Positions 52,103-61,130 of a DNA stretch of 64,000 nt are shown here, piece after piece. Numbering within the stretch: position 1 is the stretch's first letter; the number at the start of each line of letters is the position of its first letter. The position numbers and the translations under genes are program-made. Below the pieces are notes generated by a model. That model did not search any database and was not told the DNA's origin. It saw nothing but the letters and a program-made list of their open reading frames with translations. The stretch is from Azospirillum canadense (GTDB lineage Bacteria > Pseudomonadota > Alphaproteobacteria > Azospirillales > Azospirillaceae). Location of the stretch: positions 251,001-315,000 of the forward strand of contig NZ_JAOQNG010000007.1 of assembly GCF_025961225.1 (NCBI RefSeq), given 5' to 3'.

Positions 52103-52626
52103 GTCAACCCCACGGAAAAGCGCGTGACCGAACCGTCCGGATGTCCGAATGCTGCACGCAGAGAAGATGGTACCCACAACAATGCCTAATAAAAAGCCCG
52201 ATTCCGTCCAGCGGCGGTAGAGACATTGGTCGTGCTGCCGCGGAATTCATAAAAATCAACTGTACGTCGATAAAAACCCCGCACAGGTCAATTGATCCTC
52301 ATTTGCCGACTGTGCCGCGCCATCGGGACGCGGCCATCAGAAGACGTTGGCCACCAGTCCGACATTCCGCCGATGGAGGACATCAAGCCGCCCCGCTCCG
52401 ACAGGACGGCGGTTCTATAAATCGACGCTTTGGCGGCCTAATTGGCGTGCTCGGACATCGGCTGGGCGGCGACCGCGCGCCGATGCCCGAGACGCCTGAT
52501 GTCCGAAAAGGTTGGATAAGTGTCCTTCGGGCCATCAGCAACATAGGCTACCACTGAGTCCGGGAACGGGTCCCACGCCCCCGGGGACCGCCGCCCGAAC
52601 ATTCAACGCCACGACAGGAACGAACG
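52103..52626. other. Intergenic region between the hybrid kinase and the SDR gene
   Basis: About 520 bases without a supported gene. The first 100 bases are AT-richer (TAATAAAAAGCCC, ATAAAAATCAACTG), fitting a kinase promoter; the rest is GC-rich with scattered short repeats. I find no TACSGTA box, tRNA or clear hairpin here. Confidence 0.5.
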
Positions 52627-53418
52627 ATGACATCCGTCACCAAACCGACCGTTCTGATCACCGGAGCCTCCTCGGGCATCGGAGCGGTCTACGCCGACCG
52701 CTTCGCGCGGCGCGGCCATGATCTGGTGCTGGTGGCCCGCGACACCGCGCGCCTCGATGCCCTGGCGGAACGCCTCCGCCGGGAGGCCAAGGTTGGCGTC
52801 GACACCATCCGGGCGGACCTCACCGATCCGGCCGATCTCGCGTCCGTGGAGGCGCGACTGCGCGAGGACGAGCGCATCGGCGTGCTGGTCAACAATGCGG
52901 GGGCCGCGCTCAAGGGCAACTTCCTCGACCAGAGCCTAGAGGACATCTCCGCCCTGATCGCGCTGAACGCAACCGCCCTTACCCGCCTCGCCCGTGTCGC
53001 GGCACCGCGCTTCGCCGCCACCGGCACGGGCGCGATCATCAACGTGGCATCGGTCGTGGGGTTCGCGCCGGAAATCGGGCTGACCGTCTATGGGGCGACC
53101 AAGGCCTTCGTCCTGTTCCTCAGCCAGGGGCTGCATCTGGAGCTTGGCCCCCGGGGGGTGTATGTGCAGGCGGTGCTGCCGTCGGCGACGCGCACCGAAA
53201 TCTGGGAGCGGTCCGGCCGCGACGTCGACGCGCTTCCGGCGGTGATGGACACCGGCGAACTGGTCGATGCGGCGCTGGCGGGATACGACCGGCGAGAGAC
53301 GGTGACCATCCCGCCGCTGCACGACGCGGACCAGTGGGAGGCCTATGACGCCGCCCGGCGCGCGATGGTCCCGAACGTCATGCAGGTCCACGCCGCATCG
53401 CGCTACCGCAACGGCTGA
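52627..53418 (+). CDS. Classical SDR oxidoreductase
   Basis: NAD(P)-dependent short-chain dehydrogenase, 263 residues. GASSGIG at residues 13-19, DLTDPADL for the adenine-binding Asp, NNAGAA, NVASVVGF with the catalytic Ser, and YGATKAF with the Tyr/Lys pair are all in place. The sequence is close to the DltE/YqjQ-type 'SDR family' oxidoreductases with LHLELGPRGVYVQAVLPSATRTEIW. ACAGGAACGAACG precedes the ATG. Stands alone; substrate unknown. Confidence 0.92.
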   Translation: MTSVTKPTVLITGASSGIGAVYADRFARRGHDLVLVARDTARLDALAERLRREAKVGVDTIRADLTDPADLASVEARLREDERIGVLVNNAGAALKGNFLDQSLEDISALIALNATALTRLARVAAPRFAATGTGAIINVASVVGFAPEIGLTVYGATKAFVLFLSQGLHLELGPRGVYVQAVLPSATRTEIWERSGRDVDALPAVMDTGELVDAALAGYDRRETVTIPPLHDADQWEAYDAARRAMVPNVMQVHAASRYRNG

Positions 53419-53469
53419 GAACGGACCAAGGCTGTTTGAAGAAAGCGTCTGGGGAGGCCGCCGCCTCGC

Positions 53470-53509
53470 ACCACTTTCCGCTGTGCCGCTGATGCGGAAG
53501 GAAAGTGGT
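53470..53509. terminator. Hairpin spanning the tRNA-Phe 3' end
   Basis: ACCACTTTCC (53470-53479) is an exact inverted match to GGAAAGTGGT (53500-53509); an inner CCGC/GCGG stem strengthens it. The right arm contains the tRNA 3'-terminal ACCA (minus strand). It can act as terminator for the tRNA and for the convergent SDR gene (stop at 53418). Confidence 0.65.
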
Positions 53510-53581
53510 GCCCAGGGACGGAGTCGAACCGCCGACACGGGGATTTTCAGTCCCCTGCTCTACCAACTGAGCTACCTGGGC
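53506..53581 (-). tRNA. tRNA-Phe(GAA)
   Basis: 76-nt tRNA with encoded CCA. The acceptor stem GCCCAGG pairs with CCTGGGC, followed by ACCA. The D arm contains AGCTCAGTTGGTAGAGC. The anticodon stem GGGGA/TCCCC encloses CTGAAAA with anticodon GAA. The T arm is GGCGGTTCGACTCCGTC. All universally conserved positions I can check are present. It is a single gene, convergent with the SDR gene. Confidence 0.97.
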
Positions 53582-53777
53582 GCCGCAACGTGCGGGGGCT
53601 GCCTTATAGAAAGAACCACGCCCCTTGTCCAGCGGAATATGCACACGGACGTGCATTCCAGATTTCCGCGCCGCCCTGCCTGATCGAAAGGCCCCGAGGC
53701 GCTCCAAAAGGGTCGCGCCACCCCATATTGCTGTGCGCTATCGTCGTGTGCAGAAACGGCAGGTGTCGGTGATTGGG

Positions 53778-54245
53778 ATGAAGACCGCGGCGACGGTGCT
53801 CGTCGGGATGTGGCTGGCAGGCCCGGTGTTTGGCGGCACCGTGCTTGCCGGTTCCGGGGTGGCCTTGGCCCAAGCCCAGGCCCAGGACCAAGCTGCCGGG
53901 GGCGAGCATGCCGCGAATGGGGCGCACAGCGTGTCCGGTTCCGCGGCTTCCGTCGTTTCGACCAGCGGCGAGGCGACGCTGAAACTGTGCCGGGACTGGC
54001 TGGTCACCCACGACTGCCGGGAATACGGCCACATCGACATCCCGCCGCGCATCGCCGTCGGCGATACCTTCGACGTGACTTTCGGCAGCAACCCGAAGAC
54101 CATGCGGTTCAAGGTGAAGAGCGTAATGGCGCGCGGCGCCGAAGGGTGCCTGCTGGTCCCCACGCACGAAGACATGCCCAAGACACCCTCGCCGGAAATT
54201 CCCGCCGACATGCTGATCGTGAAGGACTGCACCGTCGAACAGTGA
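53778..54245 (+). CDS. Exported hypothetical protein with four cysteines
   Basis: Periplasmic protein of about 155 residues. A long signal sequence (TAATVLVGMWLAGPVFGGTVLAGSGVALAQ) leads to an Ala/Gly/Gln-rich linker and a compact C-terminal domain: LKLCRDWLVTHDCREYGHIDIPPRIAVGDTFDVTFGSNPKTMRFKVKSV, then GCLLVPTHEDMPK and IVKDCTVEQ. The four Cys could form two disulfides. The start is uncertain; a GTG at 53769 would add three residues. No family recognised. Confidence 0.7.
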   Translation: MKTAATVLVGMWLAGPVFGGTVLAGSGVALAQAQAQDQAAGGEHAANGAHSVSGSAASVVSTSGEATLKLCRDWLVTHDCREYGHIDIPPRIAVGDTFDVTFGSNPKTMRFKVKSVMARGAEGCLLVPTHEDMPKTPSPEIPADMLIVKDCTVEQ

Positions 54246-54362
54246 ATATCTCCGCACAATGACTCCGCCGGCTTGGTCGGGAGGACGTCCTGCACCAGCC
54301 GGTGCGGGCCATGCGCATCGCCTTGGGCGTGATCTGGAGACCGGGCGCGCGACCGCCGCCGC

Positions 54363-55595
54363 TTACAGCGCTTCCTCCTGCTCACGAACCGGTATTGGGC
54401 CGCCTTCCGGATAGGCCCCAAGCAGCGCCGCCACCGTCAAAGCCAGGGCGGCGGTGAGGGCCACGGAACCGAAGATTGCCAGGGCCGTGTCGTTGCCCCA
54501 GCGGTCGGCGCACCAGGCCATCGCCATCGGCCCGATGAAAAGGCCGGCGCGTTCGCACACCCGGTAGATGCCAAGGATGGTGGTGCGGCCGAACCGCTCC
54601 ATGTCCGTCCGGGCGATCGCGAACAGCACCGTAATCTGCGGAGACATCCCGATGGATTGGGCGATCCCGAGCAGCGTCACGGCGGCCACGACCCCCCACA
54701 CGCCGGACCAGCCGCCCGGAATCACCAGCATCGCCAGACCGGACAGGGTCACCCCGACGACGGTGAACAGGAAGGACCGCCCGGTGCGGTCGATCAGCCG
54801 CGACCAGAAGGTGGTGGTGGTTGCCTGGATCAGCGCGTAGATCATCACGATCCAGCCGATGGTCGCGGGCGGCGTGCCCAGCTGGTGCAGATAAAGCGGC
54901 AGCAGGCAGAAGACGAAGCCACCGTTGATGAGGCGCGACGGCAGCGCCGCCAGCAGCAGGAGCCCGAGAAGCGGGCGGTTGCGCAGCAGGACGCCCGGCC
55001 GCAACCGCTGCGGCGGCAGCGATTCCCGGTGAGACGCGAAGCTCCGGGTCAGCGCCGCGCCCACGGCCGATACGAACGCCCCGGCGATCAGCGTGCCGCC
55101 GAAGCCCAGCGGCTCGGCCAGGGTGCTGCCGGCGAGCGTTCCGATGATGGCGCCGGAAAAGAACGCGCTCAGATACGCCCCGGACGCCAGGGTCCGCGCC
55201 TGCGGCCCCATGGCGCGAATGATGGCGTCCTGCGCCAGGATCATGGCGGCGCCGTATCCCAAACCGCCGATCGCCCGCCAGACGACCAGTTCGGCGACGC
55301 TGCCGGCCAGCCCGCACATGCCGACCGCGACGGTCGACAGCAGGATCGCGACACCGAACAGCGTCCGATGGTCGCGGCCCCGCTCCCACAGCCCGGTGGT
55401 CAACTGGGTGACGGCAACGGCCAGCCAGAAGATCGACACCGGCAAACCGGTCGCCACCGCCTCCGAGACGAACCCGTTCAGCACCGGTGCTCCGGACGCG
55501 TACAGGCCGCGGGCATAGACCGGCATGAAGGAGTTGCCGGTCGCGTCTCCGGCAACCATCAGAAACAAGGCGAGCCGCGGGTCGTTCAGCCGCAT
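54363..55595 (-). CDS. MFS transporter
   Basis: Inner-membrane major facilitator with 12 TM segments, 410 residues. The opening RLALFLMVAGDATGNSFMPVYARGLYA, the TM2-3 loop motif GLWERGRDHRTLFG, and GYGAAMILAQDAIIRAMGPQARTLASGAYLSAF in TM4-5 are MFS-1 features. Its start codon overlaps the end of the upstream esterase gene by ten bases, so they are co-translated. Substrate unknown; the esterase suggests that the transported compound or its precursor is an ester. Confidence 0.92.
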   Translation of the reverse strand: MRLNDPRLALFLMVAGDATGNSFMPVYARGLYASGAPVLNGFVSEAVATGLPVSIFWLAVAVTQLTTGLWERGRDHRTLFGVAILLSTVAVGMCGLAGSVAELVVWRAIGGLGYGAAMILAQDAIIRAMGPQARTLASGAYLSAFFSGAIIGTLAGSTLAEPLGFGGTLIAGAFVSAVGAALTRSFASHRESLPPQRLRPGVLLRNRPLLGLLLLAALPSRLINGGFVFCLLPLYLHQLGTPPATIGWIVMIYALIQATTTTFWSRLIDRTGRSFLFTVVGVTLSGLAMLVIPGGWSGVWGVVAAVTLLGIAQSIGMSPQITVLFAIARTDMERFGRTTILGIYRVCERAGLFIGPMAMAWCADRWGNDTALAIFGSVALTAALALTVAALLGAYPEGGPIPVREQEEAL

Positions 55596-56509
55596 GACGC
55601 CCCGTCCTTACCAGCGGCGGCGGGAGCCGGACCCGGGCGCGGCGCCTTCATCCGCGCCAGCCCGTAGATCAGCGCGTCGCCGATGGTCTCATGCCAGATC
55701 CGCCATTCGTGATCGCCCTGCACGACGCGGAATTCCGTCGCTTCCGGCTGCAAACGCATCAGCTCCCGATGCAGGACGGCGGTGTGGTAGGCGATCTCGA
55801 AGCGGTCGCGGTCACCGGCGTTGAGGTAAAGTGGAACCCGCAACGGCTGGGCACGGTAGGCGTCGAACAGCGACGGCCAGTTCAGCCGGATCCACAGATC
55901 GGCGTCCAAAGCGCCATTTTTCAAGAAGGCCGGATCCTTCATTGCCGCAGAGTTGGGCGGCGGCAACGGGCCGTAGATCGCCGGGCTGAGCGCCAAGCCG
56001 ACCGCGAACAACTCCGGCCGGGTGAAAGCGAGGCGAATTGTCGCGTACCCGCCTGCCGACAGGCCACCGAAGGCACGGCCGTCGCGCTCCGCATACACGC
56101 GAAAGCGGTGTTCGACGTCGGGAAGCAATTCGGTCAGCAGAACGGTTTCGGACTTTTCACCGTCGCCGTCGACCCACCACATGCCACGATGGCCGGGCAT
56201 GACGACGACGGTCGGCGGGATGCGCTTCTCGGCAATCAGCTGGTCGAGGACCGGCTTAACGTCGCCCTTGTCCAGCCAATCGCGCTCGTTTCCACTGGAA
56301 CCGTGCAGCAGATAGACGACCGGATACGTGCTGCAGCCTTCAGCGTATCCATCGGGAAGGTAAATTGTGTACCGGTAGTCCCTGTCGAGGACCCGCGACG
56401 GCAGGCTCAACTCCTGCACCGTGCCGGCGGCCTCGACCGCGGGCACGGGCCCGGCAACGATGATGAACAGTGTGCAGACAGCGCGGATGAGCGTTCCAAA
56501 ACGGGTCAT
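55586..56509 (-). CDS. Exported esterase (Fes/EsterD-like alpha/beta hydrolase)
   Basis: Secreted serine hydrolase of 307 residues. A signal peptide (IRAVCTLFIIVAGPVPAVEAAG) precedes the esterase-D/PF00756 fold. YTIYLPDGY and VVYLLHGSSGNERDW come first, then nucleophile Ser151 in GGLSAGGYA, an acid in LNAGDRDRF (about 235) and His in QGDHEWRIW (about 266). Family members cleave siderophore trilactones, mycolyl or acyl esters. It overlaps the MFS gene, so the two probably handle one compound, for instance siderophore release. No iron-uptake gene is adjacent. Confidence 0.9.
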   Translation of the reverse strand: MTRFGTLIRAVCTLFIIVAGPVPAVEAAGTVQELSLPSRVLDRDYRYTIYLPDGYAEGCSTYPVVYLLHGSSGNERDWLDKGDVKPVLDQLIAEKRIPPTVVVMPGHRGMWWVDGDGEKSETVLLTELLPDVEHRFRVYAERDGRAFGGLSAGGYATIRLAFTRPELFAVGLALSPAIYGPLPPPNSAAMKDPAFLKNGALDADLWIRLNWPSLFDAYRAQPLRVPLYLNAGDRDRFEIAYHTAVLHRELMRLQPEATEFRVVQGDHEWRIWHETIGDALIYGLARMKAPRPGPAPAAAGKDGASCG

Positions 56510-56722
56510 GGCGTCTCGCTAACCTCCGGATTTGCCAACCGGTCCGCGCCTCTGGCACGCGAACAACCCGCTCTGATTTAGCGTATTTCGGTTATATTTC
56601 CATCGTCCATTCTCGTTGTGAGTATGGCAAAATTGTCAATTGCCCGCAATATGCAACCAATCTAAATTATACATCCACCGGTACGAGCATCGCTTGCTGT
56701 AGCGGAGCCAGAGAGGAAGCCG

Positions 56723-57724
56723 ATGAATCCGAAGTTCACCCTTTTCGGGACACAAACTGTTCGTAAGTCGACCCGTTGGGCCAGCAAAACTTTGCTTGCC
56801 GCACTTTCGGTCGCAATGGCAGTCATGGCCGCTACGCCGGCGATGGCGCAGGAAAAGAACGTCCTGCTGATCTTGTGGCGCGGCATCACGGAACCGGAGG
56901 TCGCGCTCAAGGCAAAGCTTGCCGCGCTGGGCGTTCAGGCCAAATACACGGAGGTGGTCGGCAACCAGGACCGCGGCGTCATGGCCAGCCGTCTGCGCGC
57001 GCTGGAAGACGATATCGCCGCCAAGAAGTTTGACGTCGTCTACTCGTTCGGCACGACGACGTCACAGGTGGCGCAGCAGATCATCCAGGATCGCATTCCC
57101 ATCGTCTTCAACATCGTCTTCGATCCGGTGGGCGGCAAGCTGGTGCGGGCGATGGATGCGCCCGGCGTCAACACGACCGGCGTGACCAACGGCGTTCCCA
57201 TCGATCAGCAGTTGTCCGCGTTCAACAAGCTGGCTCCGCTGAAGAAGTTGCTCGTCCTGTTCAATGCCCGTGAGACGAACGCCAAGATCATCGAGGCGCA
57301 AGTCACCGAGTGGACCACGAAGAACGGAATCGAGCTGGTGTCCCGCCGGGTCGCCCCCGAGACCGACGCGCTGGACGAGGTGCTTGCCGAGGTCAAGTCC
57401 GGCAAGCTGACGGCGGACACCGTCTACGCCGGTGCCGACAGCTACCTGGGATCGAAGGCCGAGGACATCCAGAAGGCCATCGGCGACCGGGTCAATCTGT
57501 TCGGCGGCACCCAGACCTTCGTGTTGAACAAGTGGCTGGCCGCCTACACCCCGCTGGTCGAGGACATGGGTGGCACGGCCGCCGAAATGATCAGCAAGGT
57601 GCTGAACGGGGCGGACGCCCGCACCATGCCCGTGATCCTGCCGACGCCGAAGCTCATCGTGTCCAAGTCCTCGGCCGAGGTGCGGAAGGTCACCGTTCCA
57701 GCCGACGCCGTCATCAACCCCTGA
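56723..57724 (+). CDS. ABC transporter substrate-binding protein (ABC_sub_bind family)
   Basis: Periplasmic binding protein of 333 residues in the ABC_sub_bind (COG2984) group. A long N-region (RKSTRWASKTLLAALSVAMAVMAATPAMAQ) contains a signal peptide. The mature part has VLLILWRGITEPEVALKAKL, FDVVYSFGTTTSQVAQQ and IPIVFNIVFDPVGGKLV, typical of the family. It diverges from the esterase gene, and the gap before it (56580-56700) is AT-rich with possible hexamers TTGCCC/TAAATT. No permease or ATPase gene follows, so it may act as a sensor subunit for a kinase or serve a distant transporter. Confidence 0.9.
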   Translation: MNPKFTLFGTQTVRKSTRWASKTLLAALSVAMAVMAATPAMAQEKNVLLILWRGITEPEVALKAKLAALGVQAKYTEVVGNQDRGVMASRLRALEDDIAAKKFDVVYSFGTTTSQVAQQIIQDRIPIVFNIVFDPVGGKLVRAMDAPGVNTTGVTNGVPIDQQLSAFNKLAPLKKLLVLFNARETNAKIIEAQVTEWTTKNGIELVSRRVAPETDALDEVLAEVKSGKLTADTVYAGADSYLGSKAEDIQKAIGDRVNLFGGTQTFVLNKWLAAYTPLVEDMGGTAAEMISKVLNGADARTMPVILPTPKLIVSKSSAEVRKVTVPADAVINP

Positions 57725-58006
57725 CGCGAACCCGCTCCGACGGAAGCCTGGCCCAAGCTTTGAACGCAACGGCCGGAATTGACAGGAAGGGTGGCGGTGC
57801 ACCGGTCATGACGGCATCCCGCTCGGATGTCGCCGTTCCCGTGTGCCCGCCACCAAATCCCGCCCACCGTCATCCAACGTGCGATCTGGTTGTATCAACC
57901 TCCAGCGCCGTCCGATCGTCCGCCGCACTCTACGCACCTTCCGGGCGCAGGCGACGGCCGCACGGCAGGTCGGCGATGGGTCCGTTCGCGTGGCAAAGCC
58001 GCCGGA

Positions 58007-58318
58007 TCAGCGCAGTGGAATGTTCATCTGGACGCTCACACCCGGGGCGGGGGCCGGAGCGTAGTAGGCCGGTGGCGCGTAGACGACCCGTGGCGCCGGG
58101 GCGTAGTAGACCGGCGGCGGGCGGCGCACGACCACGACCGGGCGCGGCTCCTCCACGACGACGACCCGCGGGCCGCCGTGATAATAGCCGTGGTCGTGAT
58201 GGTGCTTGTGATGCCCACGCCCGTGGCCGTCGGCCGCGGCCGGGCCCGCCAGGGCGAGAGCGAGCGCCATGCTTCCCACGGCAACGCCGAACCCATGCAT
58301 GGCAACCTTGGCGAACAT
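58007..58318 (-). CDS. His-rich and Pro/Tyr-rich exported small protein
   Basis: Secreted 103-residue protein. After a signal peptide (GVAVGSMALALALAGPAAA) comes a His cluster (DGHGRGHHKHHHDHGYYHGG), then Val/Pro/Tyr repeats of the type PPPVYYAPAP and a short hydrophobic end (VSVQMNIPLR). AAAGGA eight bases upstream supports the ATG. The His tract could bind nickel, zinc or copper. Such PXPV-like proteins are frequent in soil bacteria with no known function. Confidence 0.78.
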   Translation of the reverse strand: MFAKVAMHGFGVAVGSMALALALAGPAAADGHGRGHHKHHHDHGYYHGGPRVVVVEEPRPVVVVRRPPPVYYAPAPRVVYAPPAYYAPAPAPGVSVQMNIPLR

Positions 58319-58418
58319 CCCCGTAATCCTTTCTTGCGAAGTGTTGGGGCAACCTTAGCACACAGATTGTGCGCCCAAGCTCACGCTCCAAGCCGCTCCG
58401 CTGGGACATTTTTCGGGC

Positions 58419-60443
58419 TCACCCTTTGCGGCACCACTCCCGCCACATCGCCCGGTAGGCCGCCTCCAGCCCGCGGGCGAAGCCCGGCCCATCGCACAGG
58501 GGGGAGCGCTCCAGCCGCCCGCGCAACCCCGCGCGAAGCTCGGCCAAGCCGCCGAGATCCCGGGCCAGGGCCGCCACCTTCGCCACATAGTCGGCGGGGC
58601 TGTCGGCGACCAGACGGTCGGCGAGGCCCAGCGTGTGCAGCAGGCTTTCCCCGATGCGCCCGGCCCAGCGGTCACCGCGCAGGGTCACCAGCGGCACACC
58701 CATCCACAGACATTCCGCCGTGGTCGTCCCACCACCGAAGGGCGTGGTGTCGACGGCAATGTCGATTCGGCTGTACCCGGCCAGATAATCCGCCCGCGGC
58801 GACTCGCCCTCCATTCGCACACGGTTTGCGGCGATGCCATGGGCCGCGAACTGCTCCCTCAGAGTCTGCCGCACACCGGCATCGCCAATCTGCCGCGCCT
58901 TCACCAGCAACCGCGCCTGCGGCATGGCGGCCAGCACCCCCGCCCACAGCGCCACGGTGGCCAGGGTGATCTTCGCGCGGTTCTGGAAGCAGCCGAGCGT
59001 GACCACGCCCGTCTCCAGCATCGGCGGCGGCGTCACAACGATGGAGTCGGACGGGGGCGTGAAGCAGAGATAGCTGCCCGGCAGGCGGCAAATGGCCTCG
59101 GTGAAGAACCGCTCCTCCCCCGGTGGCACCACATGCCGGTCGGCGATGATGTGGTCCATGGCCGGGAGCCCGGTCGTGCCGAAATACCCGAGCCAGGAGA
59201 CCTGCACAGGTGCCGGCTTGCGCGCGAACAGCGGCAGGCGGTTCCCCGCCGTGTGGCCGGACAGGTCCACCAGCAGGTCGATCCCGTCGCCCCGCACCAA
59301 GCCCTCCACCGTGCCGTCGTCCAGGCCGACGATGTCGCGCCAGACGTCGGCCTGCGCGCGCAGCCGGTCGGTCAATGCGTCGCGACGGACGTTGTTGGCG
59401 TAGCAATGGACCGTGACGGCCGCCCGGTCGTGCGCGGCCAGAACGCTTTCCAGGAAATAGCCGACGGGGTGACTGTTGAGATCGCCCGACACATAGCCGA
59501 TCCGCAGCGCCCGGTCCGGGTCCGCCGTGTTGGGGAAAGCCCGCGCCGCCGTTCCACCTTTCACCGCCGCGCCCAGTCGCGCGGCGCTCTCCTTCGCAGT
59601 CGTGAGGAAATCGGCGTTGCCGCACTCCGACGCGTAGTGCTGCGTCATGGCGAGGTTGCCGGCGGCCTCAGCGAATTGTGGCCGTTGCGCGAGGGCGGTA
59701 CGGTAGGCGGCGATGGCCCGGTCCAGCAGCCCCATTTCCTTGAAGGTGTTTCCCAGGTTCGACCAGGCTTCCGGAAACTCCGGGCGGAAGGCGAGCGCCA
59801 CCGCGAAGGCCGCCGCCGATTCGCCGAGCCGCCCCATGCCCTGCAAGGCGAAGCCGAGGTTGCAATGCCCTTCGGCGTGGGACGGCTTGTGCAGGATCGC
59901 CGCGCTGAAGGCCGCGATGGCCTCCTCCCGCGGCCCAATCTCCTGCAGCACCATGCCCAGGTTCGAATGCGCCTCCGCGCTGTCGGGCCGGATGGCGATC
60001 GCCCGACGGTAGGCGGCGATGGCATCCCCCGGCCGGCGCCGAAGCTGGTGCAGCGCACCGACCGCCACATGGGCGTCCGCCCGGTCCGGCGCCAGCCGGA
60101 CAACCTGTTCGTAGGCCGTCGCCGCCTCGTCGAGTCGCCCAAGGTCACGCAGCGCCGTTCCCAGGTTGTAGAGATATTCCGGAGCCTCGCGGATCGCCAG
60201 GGCCGAACGGATGCAGCGCACGCCCTGCCCCGCGTTCCCCTGCTGCGCGTGAACGACGCCGAGCAGGTTCCAGGCGTCGCTGCTTCCCGGATCCTGGTCG
60301 AGCAGCCGCCGGTAAGCCGCCCCGGCCTGCTCGAGTCGCCCGGCTTCGTGATGCGTCATGCCATCGGCGAGCAGGGTGGCCAACGCGCCGCCCTGCGTCG
60401 GCGCGCCCGAAACGGTCGGATCAAGGTGTTCGGGAGCGGTCAT
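58419..60443 (-). CDS. TPR/SPINDLY-type O-GlcNAc transferase-like glycosyltransferase
   Basis: Cytosolic protein of 674 residues. Residues about 20-290 hold at least seven TPR units (for example AGAAYRRLLDQDPGSSDAWNLLGVVHAQQG and AIAAYRRAIAIRPDSAEAHSNLGMVLQEIG). The C-terminal half is a GT41 catalytic region: RIGYVSGDLNSHPVGYFLESVLAAHDR, LVDLSGHTAGNRLPLFARKPAPVQVSWLGYFGTTGLPAMDHIIADRHVVPP, and LGCFQNRAKITL, ending near PFGGGTTTAECLWMGVPLVTL. The ATG at 60443 removes an unlikely leader; no good ribosome site is visible. Protein glycosylation of flagellin or adhesins is the usual guess; no target gene is adjacent. Confidence 0.9.
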   Translation of the reverse strand: MTAPEHLDPTVSGAPTQGGALATLLADGMTHHEAGRLEQAGAAYRRLLDQDPGSSDAWNLLGVVHAQQGNAGQGVRCIRSALAIREAPEYLYNLGTALRDLGRLDEAATAYEQVVRLAPDRADAHVAVGALHQLRRRPGDAIAAYRRAIAIRPDSAEAHSNLGMVLQEIGPREEAIAAFSAAILHKPSHAEGHCNLGFALQGMGRLGESAAAFAVALAFRPEFPEAWSNLGNTFKEMGLLDRAIAAYRTALAQRPQFAEAAGNLAMTQHYASECGNADFLTTAKESAARLGAAVKGGTAARAFPNTADPDRALRIGYVSGDLNSHPVGYFLESVLAAHDRAAVTVHCYANNVRRDALTDRLRAQADVWRDIVGLDDGTVEGLVRGDGIDLLVDLSGHTAGNRLPLFARKPAPVQVSWLGYFGTTGLPAMDHIIADRHVVPPGEERFFTEAICRLPGSYLCFTPPSDSIVVTPPPMLETGVVTLGCFQNRAKITLATVALWAGVLAAMPQARLLVKARQIGDAGVRQTLREQFAAHGIAANRVRMEGESPRADYLAGYSRIDIAVDTTPFGGGTTTAECLWMGVPLVTLRGDRWAGRIGESLLHTLGLADRLVADSPADYVAKVAALARDLGGLAELRAGLRGRLERSPLCDGPGFARGLEAAYRAMWREWCRKG

Positions 60444-60528
60444 GGCGCGGTGGGTCGGCTCGGCATCGGACAGCCGATGGTCGCGTTCGGCGCGAGCATA
60501 GCGACAGCGGCACCCGTGCGCCAATCCC

Positions 60529-60990
60529 TCAACGCGGATCCAGCAACCGTGGGCCGGGCCCCTCCTCCGACAGCTCGTCCCAGGGATTGCGCAGCGGGCA
60601 CTCGCTGACCGACAGGCATCCGCAGCCGATGCACTGGTCTAGTTCGTCGCGCAGGCGCGTCATGGTGGCGATGCGCTCGTCCAGCTCCCGCTTCCAGGAC
60701 GCGGAGAGGGCCTTCCAATCCTCCGTCGTCGGGGACCGTTCCTCCGGCAGGGCTTTCAGCGCCTCGGCGATGGAGGCCAGCGAAACGCCCAGGCGTTGCG
60801 CGACCTTGATAACCGCGACGCGGCGCAACACCTCACGTGGGAAACGCCGCTGGTTGCCGTTGCTGCGCCAGCTCCGGATCAGGCCCTTCGATTCGTAGAA
60901 ATGGATGGTGGACACCGCCACACCGGATCGTTCGGCCACCTCCCCGACGGAAAGATCCTTGCCAAGTTGGCCCGGTTCGAGAATCCCCAT
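60529..60990 (-). CDS. soxR: Redox-sensitive transcriptional activator SoxR
   Basis: MerR-family [2Fe-2S] regulator, 153 residues. The winged helix is at 12-60 (LSVGEVAERSGVAVSTIHFYESKGLI, NQRRFPREVLRR), a dimerisation helix follows, and the cluster motif C120-x2-C123-x-C125-x5-C131 (CIGCGCLSVSEC) is exact. GGAGGG seven bases upstream supports the ATG. In non-enteric bacteria SoxR responds to redox-active compounds. Its operator at 61019-61049 drives a promoter pointing away from soxR. Confidence 0.97.
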   Translation of the reverse strand: MGILEPGQLGKDLSVGEVAERSGVAVSTIHFYESKGLIRSWRSNGNQRRFPREVLRRVAVIKVAQRLGVSLASIAEALKALPEERSPTTEDWKALSASWKRELDERIATMTRLRDELDQCIGCGCLSVSECPLRNPWDELSEEGPGPRLLDPR

Positions 60991-61018
60991 CGTCGGCCCT
61001 CCGGATGTGCGGAACCTC

Positions 61019-61049
61019 TTGACCTCAAGTTCAGTTGAGGTTGTACGCT
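61019..61049 (+). promoter_or_regulatory. SoxR-type operator/promoter
   Basis: TTGACC (61019-61024) and TACGCT (61044-61049) are separated by 19 bases, the overlong MerR-family spacing. Between them the dyad ACCTCAA (61022-61028)/TTGAGGT (61035-61041) matches the SoxR box. The promoter reads toward the gene at 61131. Confidence 0.85.
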
Positions 61050-61130
61050 GATCCTGATCATTGCGCAACGCCGAAAGGCGCGAAATGATGGGTCGGAAGC
61101 CACCCGTTTGTCGAGCAGGGGGAACCCCGC

